From assembly GCA_965153455.1 (NCBI GenBank), contig OZ234504.1:12276001-12340000 (forward strand): a DNA stretch of 64,000 nt, in the 5' to 3' direction. Within the stretch, counting starts at the first letter, position 1. Each line of letters opens with the position of its first letter. This stretch comes from Sphagnum compactum (Eukaryota; Bryophyta; Sphagnopsida; Sphagnales). The translations under genes were made by a program, and so were the position numbers. A model generated the notes under the pieces. It saw only the letters and a program-made list of their open reading frames with translations, was not told the origin of the DNA and did not search any database. This document shows, piece by piece, positions 11,044 to 22,800 of the stretch.

Positions 11044-12479
11044 CACTACACCAAATGCTATATTTCATGATTGGACAATTTTGCGACTATTTTTCAATTA
11101 TAGTCATGTAGTTGTTACTATCATGCAACTAAGTCAAGTTTACAACTACGATCATCAATGCGACTACATGACTAAAGTCATGACTACATTATAAGGTGCT
11201 TCTAAAAGGTGTGAAACCAATCTAGAGCAAATAGATTAATTTATTTGTTTTGTATTTATTTATTTTAAATTTAAGTATTGGAACTTTGAACCCTAATTAC
11301 ACATTGATTGAACTAGAAGACACCAAATGAACCAAGGGCATATAGATAGGGTTTGGTCTTAGAATACTATGTGGCTTTTAAAAATTAGGCAAAAATTCAT
11401 TGTTATGATTTCCCTTGCTGGAGTTCGTTCAAGGAAATGTTGCAGGATCAACGGTATTGTTGTTGTTGGCGGTGCAACAACAAACAAAGCAAATTGCTCT
11501 TGAACAACATGGGCACATGCCAAGAAGTTATGTGCAAAGGATATTGGCTTGAAATCTAATCACACCCTGAGCCATGGCTGCGTGCTGGACCAAAAGTGCT
11601 ACTGTTTGAATTGCGCATCTTGAGGTAGGTGCAACTCCCTCATGTAATTGTCGCTTGGTGTTGAAAGGTAGGTTGGTCTTGGATTTTGCAATCACAAAAA
11701 GATGGATGAATTGTAAGCTTTTTAAACCTATAGATGCGTTAGAGACCTTATGGTGGAGGCACATCATGCAAACTAGCAAATCGTGTTGTTGCACCCAAAA
11801 TGAATCGAGTTACAGACAACATGAAAAGGATAGATTTTTCCAAGGCCATCCCCATTTAACACCTTTATGTAAATCAACATAAAATATATTCAACTATTCT
11901 CTTCTCCAATTTGTGCATTTTAAACTTGTTCCTTGCAAAGGGCATTTGGGTCTTGTATTTATGCATGTTTCCCAACCTTCATTGTTTCTAATTGACAGAA
12001 GATGGGCTTAAAAACTTCACACTTTTGTTCCAGCTAGGTAGCAAGTGTGTAGATGCGGGCAAGCATCTAATTACAAGATCAAATGAACAATGTGCTTAGA
12101 GCATTCGTGGGAAGCAACAAGATTGGAATTTTAGGAGCAATTTTACCTCCCAAGCCTTATTTTATAAACACACACTATGACATATTTTCAACCTTGGACA
12201 TGTGGATAAATTTTTACTTTTAAAACTACTATCCAAAATATTAATGCAGGGCTACCACAAAGCCACGTGGTGAAAAAAATCAACCTTTCGCCCAAGTGGC
12301 ATAAAATTGTAGTTGCAAAGGATTCAATTAGGAACTTCGTTTACGACTAATGCCTTTTTTGCGACTATGGTAAAACCAATGAATTTGACCTAACTATATA
12401 GTCATGGAATTAGAGTGGCCTTAAGCGACTACAAACAAAGTCATTTACCTAGTTGTATTTTGACCTTTTTAGCATAGTG
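11044..12479. mobile_element. Non-autonomous CACTA-type DNA transposon with GCGACTA subterminal repeats
   Basis: The left end is CACTACACCAAATGCTA at 11044. The right end, read as its complement, is CACTATGCTAAAAAGGTC, ending TAGTG at 12479. Both subterminal regions are dense in the words GCGACTA, GACTAC and TAGTCATG in either orientation (about 11080-11190 and 12300-12450). Subterminal repeats of this kind are typical of CACTA (En/Spm) elements. Both flanks are the same GTAGG array. The flanking trinucleotides are TAA on the left and TAG on the right, so the 3-bp duplication is imperfect. The middle (about 11400-11860) is GC-richer and might be a captured gene fragment. No transposase is present. 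Confidence 0.72.
11400..11860. other. GC-richer core inside the CACTA-like element, possible captured fragment
   Basis: This block differs in composition from the AT-rich sequence around it. It has open frames of 75 to 88 codons on both strands, but no protein family was recognised. CACTA elements are known to pick up host gene pieces. That this happened here is inference from composition only. Confidence 0.3.
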
Positions 12480-12739
12480 TAGGTAGGAAAGTAGGTGAAC
12501 TATTAAGTAACTATGTAAATATTTTTATTTCATTTCATGTTTTTCTTTTAAGGTTAAGTTTCTTCGAGCTCATTTTAAATAACACATATTTTTTAATGTG
12601 AAAACATATGAAAAGGCACCTTTGTCATATAGTTTACAAGATGAAATTAGAGGACACAACATATGGATTCAATTTTCTAATTGCATTTTAGTTGTAACTA
12701 AAAAAAAAATCCCATATGCTTTGTGCTTGTTTTTAATTT

Positions 12740-14170
12740 TATAAATTATATAATTAAATAGGTAAATAAGAAATTAATCAGCTAATTAATTAACTATGTA
12801 ATTAATTAATTAATCACTAACTGATTACCTACCTACTTACCCACCCAATTACAAAGCAACCTCTAGTTACATAATATTATTTATTTATTTATTTTTAAAG
12901 CAACATTCACTTTTGCTTCATTTAATTAATTAATTCATAGTAATAATTCATCAACAATATTCAATTATTTTATCAAATTATTAATATATATAATTAATTA
13001 ATTTATTTATTATGATTTTAATTATAAAATTTATCAATTATTTATCAATAATATTTTTTGAAATTTTCCTCTTAACCTTTAATTGTTAGTTATGAACTAA
13101 ATAAATATATTATTGACTACCTAATTTCATTAATAATTAAATAAATATTAAATACCAAATATTCAATATTAGTTACTAAATTATGAACTTGTTAGCTTAT
13201 TTAGTCGATAATAAGTTTTAATTAATCAGTAATATCAAGTAAATAATTTAACTCATTAATATTTAGTAACTAACTAACTATTAATTAGTTTAATATTTAT
13301 TAACCATAACTATTTGATAAGTAAATATGAATCATAAAATTATTGATAATTATTAATAAATTCTAAACAGATTATAAGATACTAATTATTAATTCTAAAC
13401 TTATGAAGTAAATAAGAATTAAATTTTAATCAATAAGTTATAAAATTAGATAATTGAATTTATGAAATTTAAATTTAAATTTTTATACTTGCCACGTTAC
13501 TATTAATGAATTAATACTTATTAGTTATTTACCATATACTTTGATCAATAAATATTAATGATCAGATAATTAATTAATTAATAATTAACTTATTCATAGA
13601 TTAAGTATAGTTTATAGATTGATTAATAGCTTAAATTGAGACATTTATCAAATAAATTAATAAATGTTGAGGTTTAGATATTAAATATTTAAATGATTAA
13701 ATAATCATCTTAAATTACTAATATTTTTTGAATAATTTATTACTTATTTAGTATTAAATTAATAAATTTAATTTATGTTTATTAATTTCTTAACTTACTA
13801 AAGAGTTATGAAATATTTTTAAATAATTAACTATTATTTTCATTTTAATTAGTTGATTAATAATAATAATTCATCATTATTTTATTAAATTATTAATCAA
13901 TAATGAATATTAAATATAAATTATTAACTCGTTAAATACATAATAAATCATTTGTAGTTAATTATATTCTATAGTTTATATTTTTAATCAATTAATTGAA
14001 ATTACTACTTTCATAGTAATTAGTATTGGTCAACATGAAAATTATATCATTTTAATACGACCTCATTAATATAATTCAATTATATATTAAAACAAACAAG
14101 GTATATTTGTAAAAAAACCATAATATAAAATCAAGATGATTTATCTGATTTTAATATGTTAAATATATTT
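12740..14170. repeat. Extreme AT-rich tract with TTAATTAA/ATTAATTA words
   Basis: Sequence is almost entirely A and T, with repeated ATTAATTAAT, TTATTTATT and AATTAGTT words and no coding frames. It could be matrix-attachment-like or satellite-derived DNA. No defined monomer is visible. Confidence 0.55.
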
Positions 14171-14309
14171 TTAATGCAGTCTAAAACACCTTGGTGTACA
14201 TAAAGTATGCACAACACAAAAAGTAATTAAATTACAATTAATTTTGCAACTAAATGAACATAAACGCCTATTCTTGAATGAAAAACCCAAAAAGTTAGTC
14301 AATATTGAA

Positions 14310-14464
14310 GGACGTACAATTTAGTAATACCATAGTCACAAAAATAATAATTAAAAAATAAAGTGGTTATTAGTTGTAAAAATGTTTAAACATAATTGCA
14401 AACGATGTAGAGTTACATGTAGTCGCAAATTGAATGGTTACATAATATAAGATTTTTAATAGTG
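14310..14464. mobile_element. CACTA-type terminus (right end)
   Basis: Read on the minus strand from 14464, the end begins CACTATTAAAAATC and is followed by ATGTAACCATTCAATTTGCG and ACTACATG. The left-facing terminus at 53104 shows the same order of words: CACTAGTAAAAATTA, ATGTAACCACTTTATTTGC, ACTACATG. Two distant loci therefore share one CACTA family end. No matching left end was found nearby. Confidence 0.65.
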
Positions 14465-15733
14465 ATTGTAAGGATGCCTTATTATTAATTATATAATAAT
14501 ATGTGGACATAGGATTTTTCAAAATTGCATGTGATAATTGAGTTTTGCATCGACAACATGAGGCTCAATTCTTGTTTAACAAATGCAATCTTTTCATATG
14601 CCTTGCATTTCCAATAATTCATTTGAAGTTTGCAACATCTTGGATTAATCTAGAAATTACACAACTAGTTTTTCACTTTTGCTAAATGTAAACAATGCCC
14701 ATATGTAGCCATGTTGAAGTATCTTACACTTTGTGTATGTCCATTTCTACTCTATAAAGTCCTTAAGAAATTACTACAATATCACTAAATTCCATAGTCA
14801 ATTAATCATTAGTCTTGAAAGACTTTTGATAGTTCATAAGTTGTTCATTAGTCGTAAAACTAAATAAGGAGCCAATACTTATGCTTAGTAGTTTTGAAAG
14901 TAAATTATGTCCATACAATATCCTTCTTGAAGTTCCTTTTGTCAAAATATATTTTTTTGAAGTCCATGTATTGTCCACACATGTCAATTTAGTCCTACAC
15001 ATATTCCATGTATCCTCAGCAATGTCCATTATTTTCCATATTTTGTCAATTTGAACTCTTGAAGTCCATAACTAGTCTCGCAAATCTTGTATATTCCATT
15101 TCTTGTGGATGTTTTCCATATTTGTCATATGCGAGTCCTTTATTGCATTGGAAGACCATATTTCTTAGTCATATAAATCTTGAATTCTTATAGTGGTGGC
15201 ACATTATTCTACAATTTCAACAAACTATGTTGAGTTGAAATGAAGACCCTTAAAATTGACTGTTAGTTAAACATGTTAGATATTAAAGGCTATATCGAAC
15301 TCAAGCATGAAACATATCATAATAGAATGTGTGGTACCCAAGGACACATAATATTGTCATCACATATGAAAAAATCAATTTTAATGTTATAGAACATAGT
15401 TAACTCACAACTTTGGACCAACCATGTTGTGTATAACAAACATGGCAAACATGCATGTGTCCAATGAAGCCATGATGAGAACACACTAGGGTGGAACAAA
15501 AATGACACATCATGAAAGTTCATGTTGCAGCTAAAATACTTTACGCAAGCAAAAAAGAAATAGGATACCTTGAATCACATGGGTTGTGTAACTATCTATG
15601 ATAAAATATTTGTCATAAGGATTTAAACATTTTTAGTTTAGCTTTATCATAATCTCATATTTGAAAGATGGGCATCTAAACTATTAATTTCAATGAATCA
15701 AAATACTTATTTCAAAAGCTTCATAATTTGATG
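14465..15733. other. AT-rich spacer, no gene recognised
   Basis: Only short frames occur. Repeated words such as GTCCAT..TTGTC near 14940-15120 hint at an old degenerate repeat, but I see no coding or structural RNA signal. Confidence 0.35.
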
Positions 15734-15930
15734 CACTATGTCAAAAAGTGGGATTAATGACTAAAAGAACATAGTTGTTTCATGCAAATACGACTACATA
15801 TTGTGATTACATGATAATGCAGTCAACTTGGATTTGCCATATTTGCTTCCATGGTAATAGTTGCAAACCATGAAAACAATTATCATAAAAAAATTGCAAA
15901 CATGAAGGAAAAAATCAAAATGCATATTTA
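15734..15930. mobile_element. CACTA-type terminus (left end)
   Basis: CACTATGTCAAAAAGTGG begins at 15734 and resembles the right end of the 11044-12479 element (CACTATGCTAAAAAGGTC). Subterminal words GACTA, TAGTTG and CGACTACAT follow within 100 bases. A partner end could not be fixed: GACTAC-rich sequence reappears at about 16400-16490 and another CACTA end lies at 19877. Confidence 0.5.
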
Positions 15931-15939
15931 GCCAATAAT

Positions 15940-16350
15940 TATTTTACCCTAGGCTATTACATGTTATTAGATTTTAAATTATTTTGTCTTAGGTTATTAT
16001 AGGTTATTTTAAGTTATTTTACTTTTAAGTCATTATTTGCTACCGTAAACTACTAATAGTGTGGGGTACAATATAACCTATGATAGATTAATGTAAAATA
16101 ACCTTGAATAGGTTAAAGTTGAAGAACCTTGAATAACTTAGAATAACCTAGGGTAAAATAGCTTAGAGTAGCCTATAATAACCTAGGGTAAAGTAGCTTA
16201 TAATAGGTTAAAGTAAAGTAGCTTTGAATAGTGCAAGGTGGATTTACTTATAGTAACCTAGGGTAAAATATCTTAGAATAACCTAAGGTAAAAATAACTA
16301 CTAATAGGTTACTATTATGTTATTTTAAAATTGTTACTAGGTTATTTAAA
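15940..16350. repeat. TTATT/AATAACCTA degenerate satellite, first block with internal inversion
   Basis: From about 15940 to 16030 the sequence reads as TTAGGTTATT words. From about 16070 to 16330 it reads as the complement, AATAACCTAGGGTAAAATAG and variants. The block is therefore an imperfect palindrome centred near 16050. Monomers are about 18-22 bases and too diverged to align exactly. Confidence 0.7.
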
Positions 16351-17220
16351 GGAAGGTTTAAGAAAACAATTAATCCATGGTTATTAATCATGGGATTATT
16401 CATGTAGTCATAATTATGGCACTAATTGTAAAATTGGCATAATCACATGCCAAATACAACCATATGACTACACCACACCAAAGTGCATCTTAGTTCAAAT
16501 TCACTCTATGTTTCATTAGATTTGAATGAATTTGGACATTTTTATCATGGTGAAACTGGTCAACCCTTTAGTGAACATGGACTAGTTGCTACGGACAAAT
16601 GAACTAACCATTCACTTTTAGTTAATTAATTAGGCATCATGAAAATCAATTAAATTTGAATTATTTAATATATAATATTATTGATAATTTCATGATTTTT
16701 AACCTATGAGTTATTGACACGTAGGCTAAGTCAAAACCTAACCTAGGTATGTAGGCCACATAATCAACTTAGGCACTTACTATAAGGAAGTAAATAGGAG
16801 AATATTTGGTCAATTTACCATTGTTGACTACACACACACCATTTGTGAGGTTTGATCCTTTGACCTTTAAAATGTAGCAAACAACTTTATCATCAAGCCA
16901 CCCCACTTGTTGTGATAATATATTACATTACATTCTATTTATCAAATACTTCATTTTAAACATTACAAAAACATAAACCTTAAAAATTCATATCTTATTA
17001 AAATTTCGTCTAAATGAAATGATTCGAGTTTTTTTATTAAAAAATTTAATAATGTACATAATTACATTTATTTCCTTTTGAAAGTGTAAAATCATTTGAA
17101 CAATTTTTTTTTATAAATATCATTATTCAATAACATTTCAATGACCATTCTTTTGAAAAAGAAAAAAATTAATATATGGATAAGATTTTTGCTAATATAA
17201 TAATAATACCTATGTTAGTC

Positions 17221-18029
17221 CATTTTAAGCTATTGTATGGTTATTTTTCATTAATCTAAATTATTTCACCTTACATTATTTATGGCTATTTATGGCTATT
17301 TTTAATTACTTTTGGTTATTTCACCCTATGTTATTTTTTGTTATTTTAGGTTATTTTTTGCTATTTTAGCCTATTTCACCCTAGGCTACTTTTGGTTATT
17401 CTAAATTACTTTTGATTATTTTAGCGTATTTCACCTTAGGTTATTTTTTGTTATTCTAAGTTACTTTTGACTATTTTAGTGTATTTCACCTTAGGTTATT
17501 TTTGGTTATTCTAAGTTACTTTTGGCTATCTTAGCCTATTTCACCCTAGGCTATTTTTGGTTATTTTAATTACTTTTGGCTATTTTTACCTATTTCACCT
17601 TAGGCTATTTTTGGTTATTTTAAATTATTTTTGGCTATTGTAGGTTATTTCATTTTATGCTATTTGTAGTTATTATTAATTACTTTTGGTCATTTTAAAT
17701 TATTTCATTTTAGGTTATTTTCGACTATGTGAAGCTATTGTTGGTTACTTTTGGTTGTTGAAGGCTATTTCACCTTATGTTATTATTGGCAATTTTAAAA
17801 TATTATAGTTTATTTCACCATAAATTATTTTTGTATATTGTAGATTATTTCACCTTAGATTATTTTTGGCAATTCTAAGCAATTCTAATATATGGCTATT
17901 GGTGGTTATTCTATTGGTGGTTATTGGTTACTTTTTTATTGGGGTTATTGGTGGTTATTTTATTAATGGCTATTTTATTAGTGGCTATTAATGGTTATTC
18001 TATTAATGTCTATTGGTGGTTATTATATT
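17221..18029. repeat. GGTTATTTTAGGCTATTTCACC satellite, second block, left part
   Basis: Degenerate copies of a roughly 20-base word built from TTTTGGTTATT, TTAGGCTATTT and CACC follow each other for about 800 bases. They grade into GGTGGTTATT / GGTGGCTATT words near 17890. The array is interrupted at 18030 by an 887-base insertion and resumes at 18922. Confidence 0.8.
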
Positions 18030-18916
18030 TATCGCAACCCTAGCCTTAGGCTTGCGACCAAGACTAAAAGGGTTACAAAAGCGCGGGTCAGGAGGAGTGT
18101 GAGAATGTGGGAAGGAAGACTCACACTCCCGAGCGAGCTCCCATTTTGGGAGTTGGAGTCCCGATGGACTCTTGAACCTTCAGAGAGTAATTGTAGAGGT
18201 GAAAACACCTCACATTGAAGAGTTCTTTATATCATTGGAAAGCTATTAAAGTGTGGATGTCTAAAATGGGCTCGCATGACTCATTTGGACATCTGAAACA
18301 CAAACTATGGCAAAAAGAAAGGCCGAGAGTCAAACTCGCAGTTTGACTCCTGACCACAAAAAGTCGAGAATCGACCCAACTTCTGTGCGTGCAGGTGGCG
18401 TGTGACACACCATTGGAAAGATCTTGATGAGAGCTACAACTTTGCTTGGAACCTTGTTTCGATCAAAGGTCTGAGCACGAAGTTATGGTCCCACAAAGTT
18501 GCGGGAGTTCCAACCTTGGCAGTTTCGAGACTCTCCTTCGGGAGTCCCGGGATAAAAAGCCATTTGGATGTAGGCCTTGCGGAGAGGTGCAGAGTATACT
18601 ATATGGGGGAAGGTGGTGGCTTCCCCTGAGTCCGGGCCGTGGTGAGTCTTGTGAGTCTGAAATTGTTCGTGGTTCGTCCTAGCACCAAAGGTGCTCCAAC
18701 ATGGTACTAACCAACGTGTTGGTTGGTTTGATGCAGATTCGAGTGAGTAAATAAATTGCTTGTCACTCTTCCTAGTCCCATCCCGGAGCTTCAGCACGCC
18801 CCTCTACCCCTTTAAAGTGCTGAGAACCAGGGAGCGTGCCCTGAGCTCCTAACCTTTCCGCTGTTTTCTTACTTTAGACTCATCCTAAGTCTATCAAGGA
18901 GTTTGGGAGCGCATCA
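18030..18916. mobile_element. Hairpin-rich 887-bp insertion with 5-bp target duplication, solo-LTR-like
   Basis: The insertion is flanked by ATATT at 18025-18029 and 18917-18921. Joining the flanks without it gives GGTTATTATATTAATGGCTA, which occurs uninterrupted in the neighbouring satellite at about 18960. The element is much richer in G and C than its surroundings, begins TATCGCAACC and ends GCGCATCA. Short perfect stems stand out: 18094-18103 with 18120-18129, 18327-18336 with 18340-18349, 18681-18686 with 18690-18695, 18709-18715 with 18718-18724, and 18828-18832 with 18839-18843. The size and 5-bp duplication suit a solo LTR, though the 5' end is TA rather than the usual TG. No long open frame was recognised. 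Confidence 0.75.
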
Positions 18917-18921
18917 ATATT

Positions 18922-19720
18922 AATGGCTATTAGTAACTATTTTATTGGTGGCTATTGGTGGTTATTATATTAATGGCTATTGGTGGTTAAATTACTATAA
19001 GCTATTGGTGGCTATTGATAATTATTATATTGGTGGCTATTTTATTGGTGGCTATTTTATTGGTGGCTATTGATAACTATTATATTGGTGGCTATTAGTG
19101 GTTATTTTATTAATGGCTATTGGTGGATATTATATTATAAGTTATTGTTGCTTATTATATATTGTATTATAACTATTGGTGATTATTCTATTATAAGTTA
19201 TTGTTGGATATTTTAGGTTATATTATCATGGGCTATTGATAGTTATTATATTGTAGGTTATTCTAAATTATTTTTCATAAGCTATTATTGGTTATTCTAA
19301 ATTATTTTACCTTAGGTCATTATATTATATTATAGATTATTTTAAGTTATTATACTTATGATAAAATAATTTATAATAACATAAAGTTGTATAACCTAAA
19401 ATATAATTTGAAATAACATATATTCACTTAAAATAAAATAGTTTAAGGTATAGCCTAAGGTTAATTGAATAATTTAATTTAAAATAACTTAAAGACTTAT
19501 AATAAGTTAACTATGATACCTTAAGGTAGAATAACGTATAATTGTTTAGGGTATAATAATTTATAATAACCTATAATAATTTATAATATCATTGGGTATA
19601 AGTTACAATAACTAAGGTAGTCTAAAATAATATAAGATATATCATAAAGTAACATATACAGGGTATTTAAAACAACATAGAAATAAACCTATCTATCACA
19701 ATAAATTATAATAGTGAATT
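18922..19720. repeat. GGTGGTTATT satellite, second block, right part, reversing orientation near 19340
   Basis: From 18922 to about 19320 the words are TGGTGGCTATTTTATT and GGTTATTATATTAATGG. From about 19340 to 19720 they become the complementary AATAATTTATAATAACCTA type. The second block thus also turns over, giving a long imperfect fold-back potential with the array to the left. Confidence 0.7.
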
Positions 19721-19729
19721 ATGTCATCT

Positions 19730-19877
19730 AGTAATGAAACACGATGATTACATAGTGATATTATAGTGAAATAACTTTAACTTGGGTGAAATCACTACAG
19801 TGTAGTGAACTTATTTCACTTTTAAGGTCTCATAGTGATTTAGGCTAAGTGAACTGCACCCCATTTTTGTAGTAGTG
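19730..19877. mobile_element. CACTA-type terminus (right end), second family
   Basis: Read on the minus strand from 19877, the end is CACTACTACAAAAATGGGG. Next to it are repeated TAGTGA and GTGAAAT words (about 19760-19855) that act as subterminal repeats. The next three bases are TTA. This terminus closes the satellite block, but I could not find a matching CACTACTAC end on the left. Confidence 0.55.
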
Positions 19878-19880
19878 TTA

Positions 19881-22800
19881 CGTTTGAAACATAATCACAA
19901 AAATGCTTAGTTGTTTTTTTGGCATGATGTGTACATCTTAAAAATTTGATCATAAAAAACATTTCAAATTGGTTTCCTTATTATTAATGTCACCGCACCA
20001 TATTATCATTGAATATTTTATTCATTTAAGGGCATTACATGAAGATTGATTGAGTCCATATTCATTTATTCTTGACCTATACACATTTTTGCAAAAACTT
20101 AAAATTTTATAACATATTGGATATTAAAGATTTTTCCATGAAATTTTTACATTGTGTTTTGATGAATGAATTCATTGTTGATGTGAGTCCCACTCCATCA
20201 TCCATACAAATTGGAATTAACTACTATTGAAAATCTGAAAATTGTTTAAATGAACTTTTAGACATCCAAAGCGTTCCATTTTAATGTAATTTAATTTCAC
20301 TTGCCAAGCATATTAAGTATTAACATTGAGTGGGCATAAAGGGTCACCCCTTGGGTGAACTAACACATATAGTAATAACATGGTAAAAACTAACAACTAC
20401 AACATTCATACAAATTATTTAAAATATTTATAAATGTCTCATGATAAAATTAAATCAAGGTTCTAAGTCCAAATCTAACATTTATCGATTTCAATATGGC
20501 CATGTAAAAAGATGTTTATATTTTCATAATGTATTTTTAGTTCACTCTTGCAACATATTTTTGCATGGGACCTTATAGTGTACACAAGGTGTCAAATCAA
20601 CTTGCGGTCAACATGGAAAGTGAATTTACAATTTTTGTAAATTACTTCTTTTAAAAGATGTTTTTATAAACATTTGAAAAAATTGTACAAGCCTTGTTGG
20701 TTTTTTCATTTTTATTTTTTTTCATTCAATTTTTTTCTTATACCATTTGTGAACTTGTAGATGTTAGCACAATGTTACATGTGACCTTACAATGACACAA
20801 CAAAGCAAAAAAGAAATTTGAACAAAAAGAAAGATGTGAATTTTTTTTTAAAAAAAAATCCTTAAACTAAATAAAGGTCAACCTTTTGACCTTTTTTGAA
20901 TTTTTGGCAACAACACTTGACATGTTGACCTCATGACTGTTACCTTAAATTTCAAAAGGGTATAAAGATAGACCATTACCCTATTCATAAAAAATTGGTC
21001 AAGTTTCCCATGTGTATATTTAGGCTTCATTTTCATGTGTACAAGAATTTTACTACATGAATATTCCTAAGAGCTTTAAAAGTCATATTTTTAAAAATTA
21101 AAATCAATCACAACACCAAACTTGCTTGTCACATTCCTTCATGCACAACCACAACACCTACAAAACTCCTTGAGTCAAACTTGACAAAAACGATAAACCA
21201 TGTGCTTACATCTTCTAATTCCAAATAATTACACAAGGGGAATATTCACAAAATGTCACAATATTTTCAATCATATTAATAATAGGATCTTTCATGAGAT
21301 GATTATCTAAAAAATGCACCTTTTTAAAACCTAACAAAAACCATGATTATGTAAAACAATCTTGCAAAAAGCTTATGAGACCATATATTGCCATTGAAAA
21401 TCAAGATACCACAATAGTACCACAATTATGCATAAAATTCGTTGAGAAAAATTCTCATATTCAAAAAACTCCTACACGCACAAAACATGCACAACCATAA
21501 GACATGAAATTTTTAAAATCAATGAGCAAGAAAAACTTGGGCTGCCTTTTTCACTATAAGAATTTTATTACATACCAATTACGTGGAAAAAAACAAGAAC
21601 TTGAAAAAACTTGGGCAAAAGAAATTTGAGATTATTTTTCAACCTTGTGAATAGGAACTTTGAAAATTTAAAAGCTTTTTTCATGACAACTGCAAGTTGG
21701 AAGAAAACAAAACCATTTGTAACATGAGAGAGAACTAAGTGAATGATGAAGAATTGTTTTTTTTATACACACATGAATAACTAATTCTTAACTACAAAAT
21801 ACATGTGAATACATTGCAACACATGTGAATACATTGCAATTGGATTTGTGGATAACTAAAAGTGATTAGAGCAATTACATTATATTGGTGGTAATGGCAA
21901 GTGCAATGCAAAATTCATAAAACATGAAGAACAACAAAAAAAACAAAATGGAATGAATGTGACAAAGGAACTTTTGAGCGCAAAAAAATAATAATAACAA
22001 CAAGTGGAAAAGAAATAACTTGAGTGCAATGATGAATTTAAGGAAATAAAACAAGCGAAAAAAAGAAAAAAAAGTGTAGCCACATTAACAAACGTCATAG
22101 GTGACATTGCTAACATCGTGTCTAAAATTATTGCCAACATCATCATGGATGGAAGTCATCCATGAATGTCAACCTTTCATTCATTGTACATTCATTATGT
22201 AATTATAAAGGTATTTAAAAAGGTTCATTGAGATATTTTGAAATATTTGTAAATATTTTTTTCAAGAGTTAGGTCTCATGACATGTATATATAGAGGTAA
22301 TTTCCTTCATGTCACCTTTATTCAATATCAATTTAAGGTATGATCTTGCATCATGAACTTATTTTGCTCTTTTCATGTTTTCATAATAAAGTTTCTATTG
22401 AACCTACATTTAACACATTTTGTGTTATTGTATTAGATTTCTGTATGCCATATATGGAGTTAGAACTAATTAAGTTGCCTTTGTCATGGTTGGTTTGTAT
22501 CCTTTTTAAATCCTTTTATTTTAGTTGTTTTCATGCTTGTGACAACATGAGCAACAAATGTGTAACAAATGTTTTTAGTGTAAAAAATTGTATTGATGTT
22601 GTAAGTTAATTTTTTTTAAAATGATGCCATTTAAAATATGTTATGGAAACATGTGGAATAATTCTGATTGAATCTAATGAATATAAAATAACAAAAGAAT
22701 ACGAAAAGCATTATGTCCAATGCTTTCATTTTTTTGGGGGGCAAAATTTCTAAGACTTGAAATGATTTAAAACGACATGATCATGTACAATAATTATTTA

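Noticed and set aside
11044-14464. Single large CACTA element pairing 11044 with 14464
   Set aside because: The ends are alike, but the GTAGG array resumes right after 12479, which makes 11044-12479 the better unit. The flanking bases at 14464 do not match those at 11044.
21880-22609. Frames of 88-89 codons in AT-rich spacer
   Set aside because: Composition follows local A/T bias (Phe, Ser, Cys runs), with no recognisable motif or splice context.
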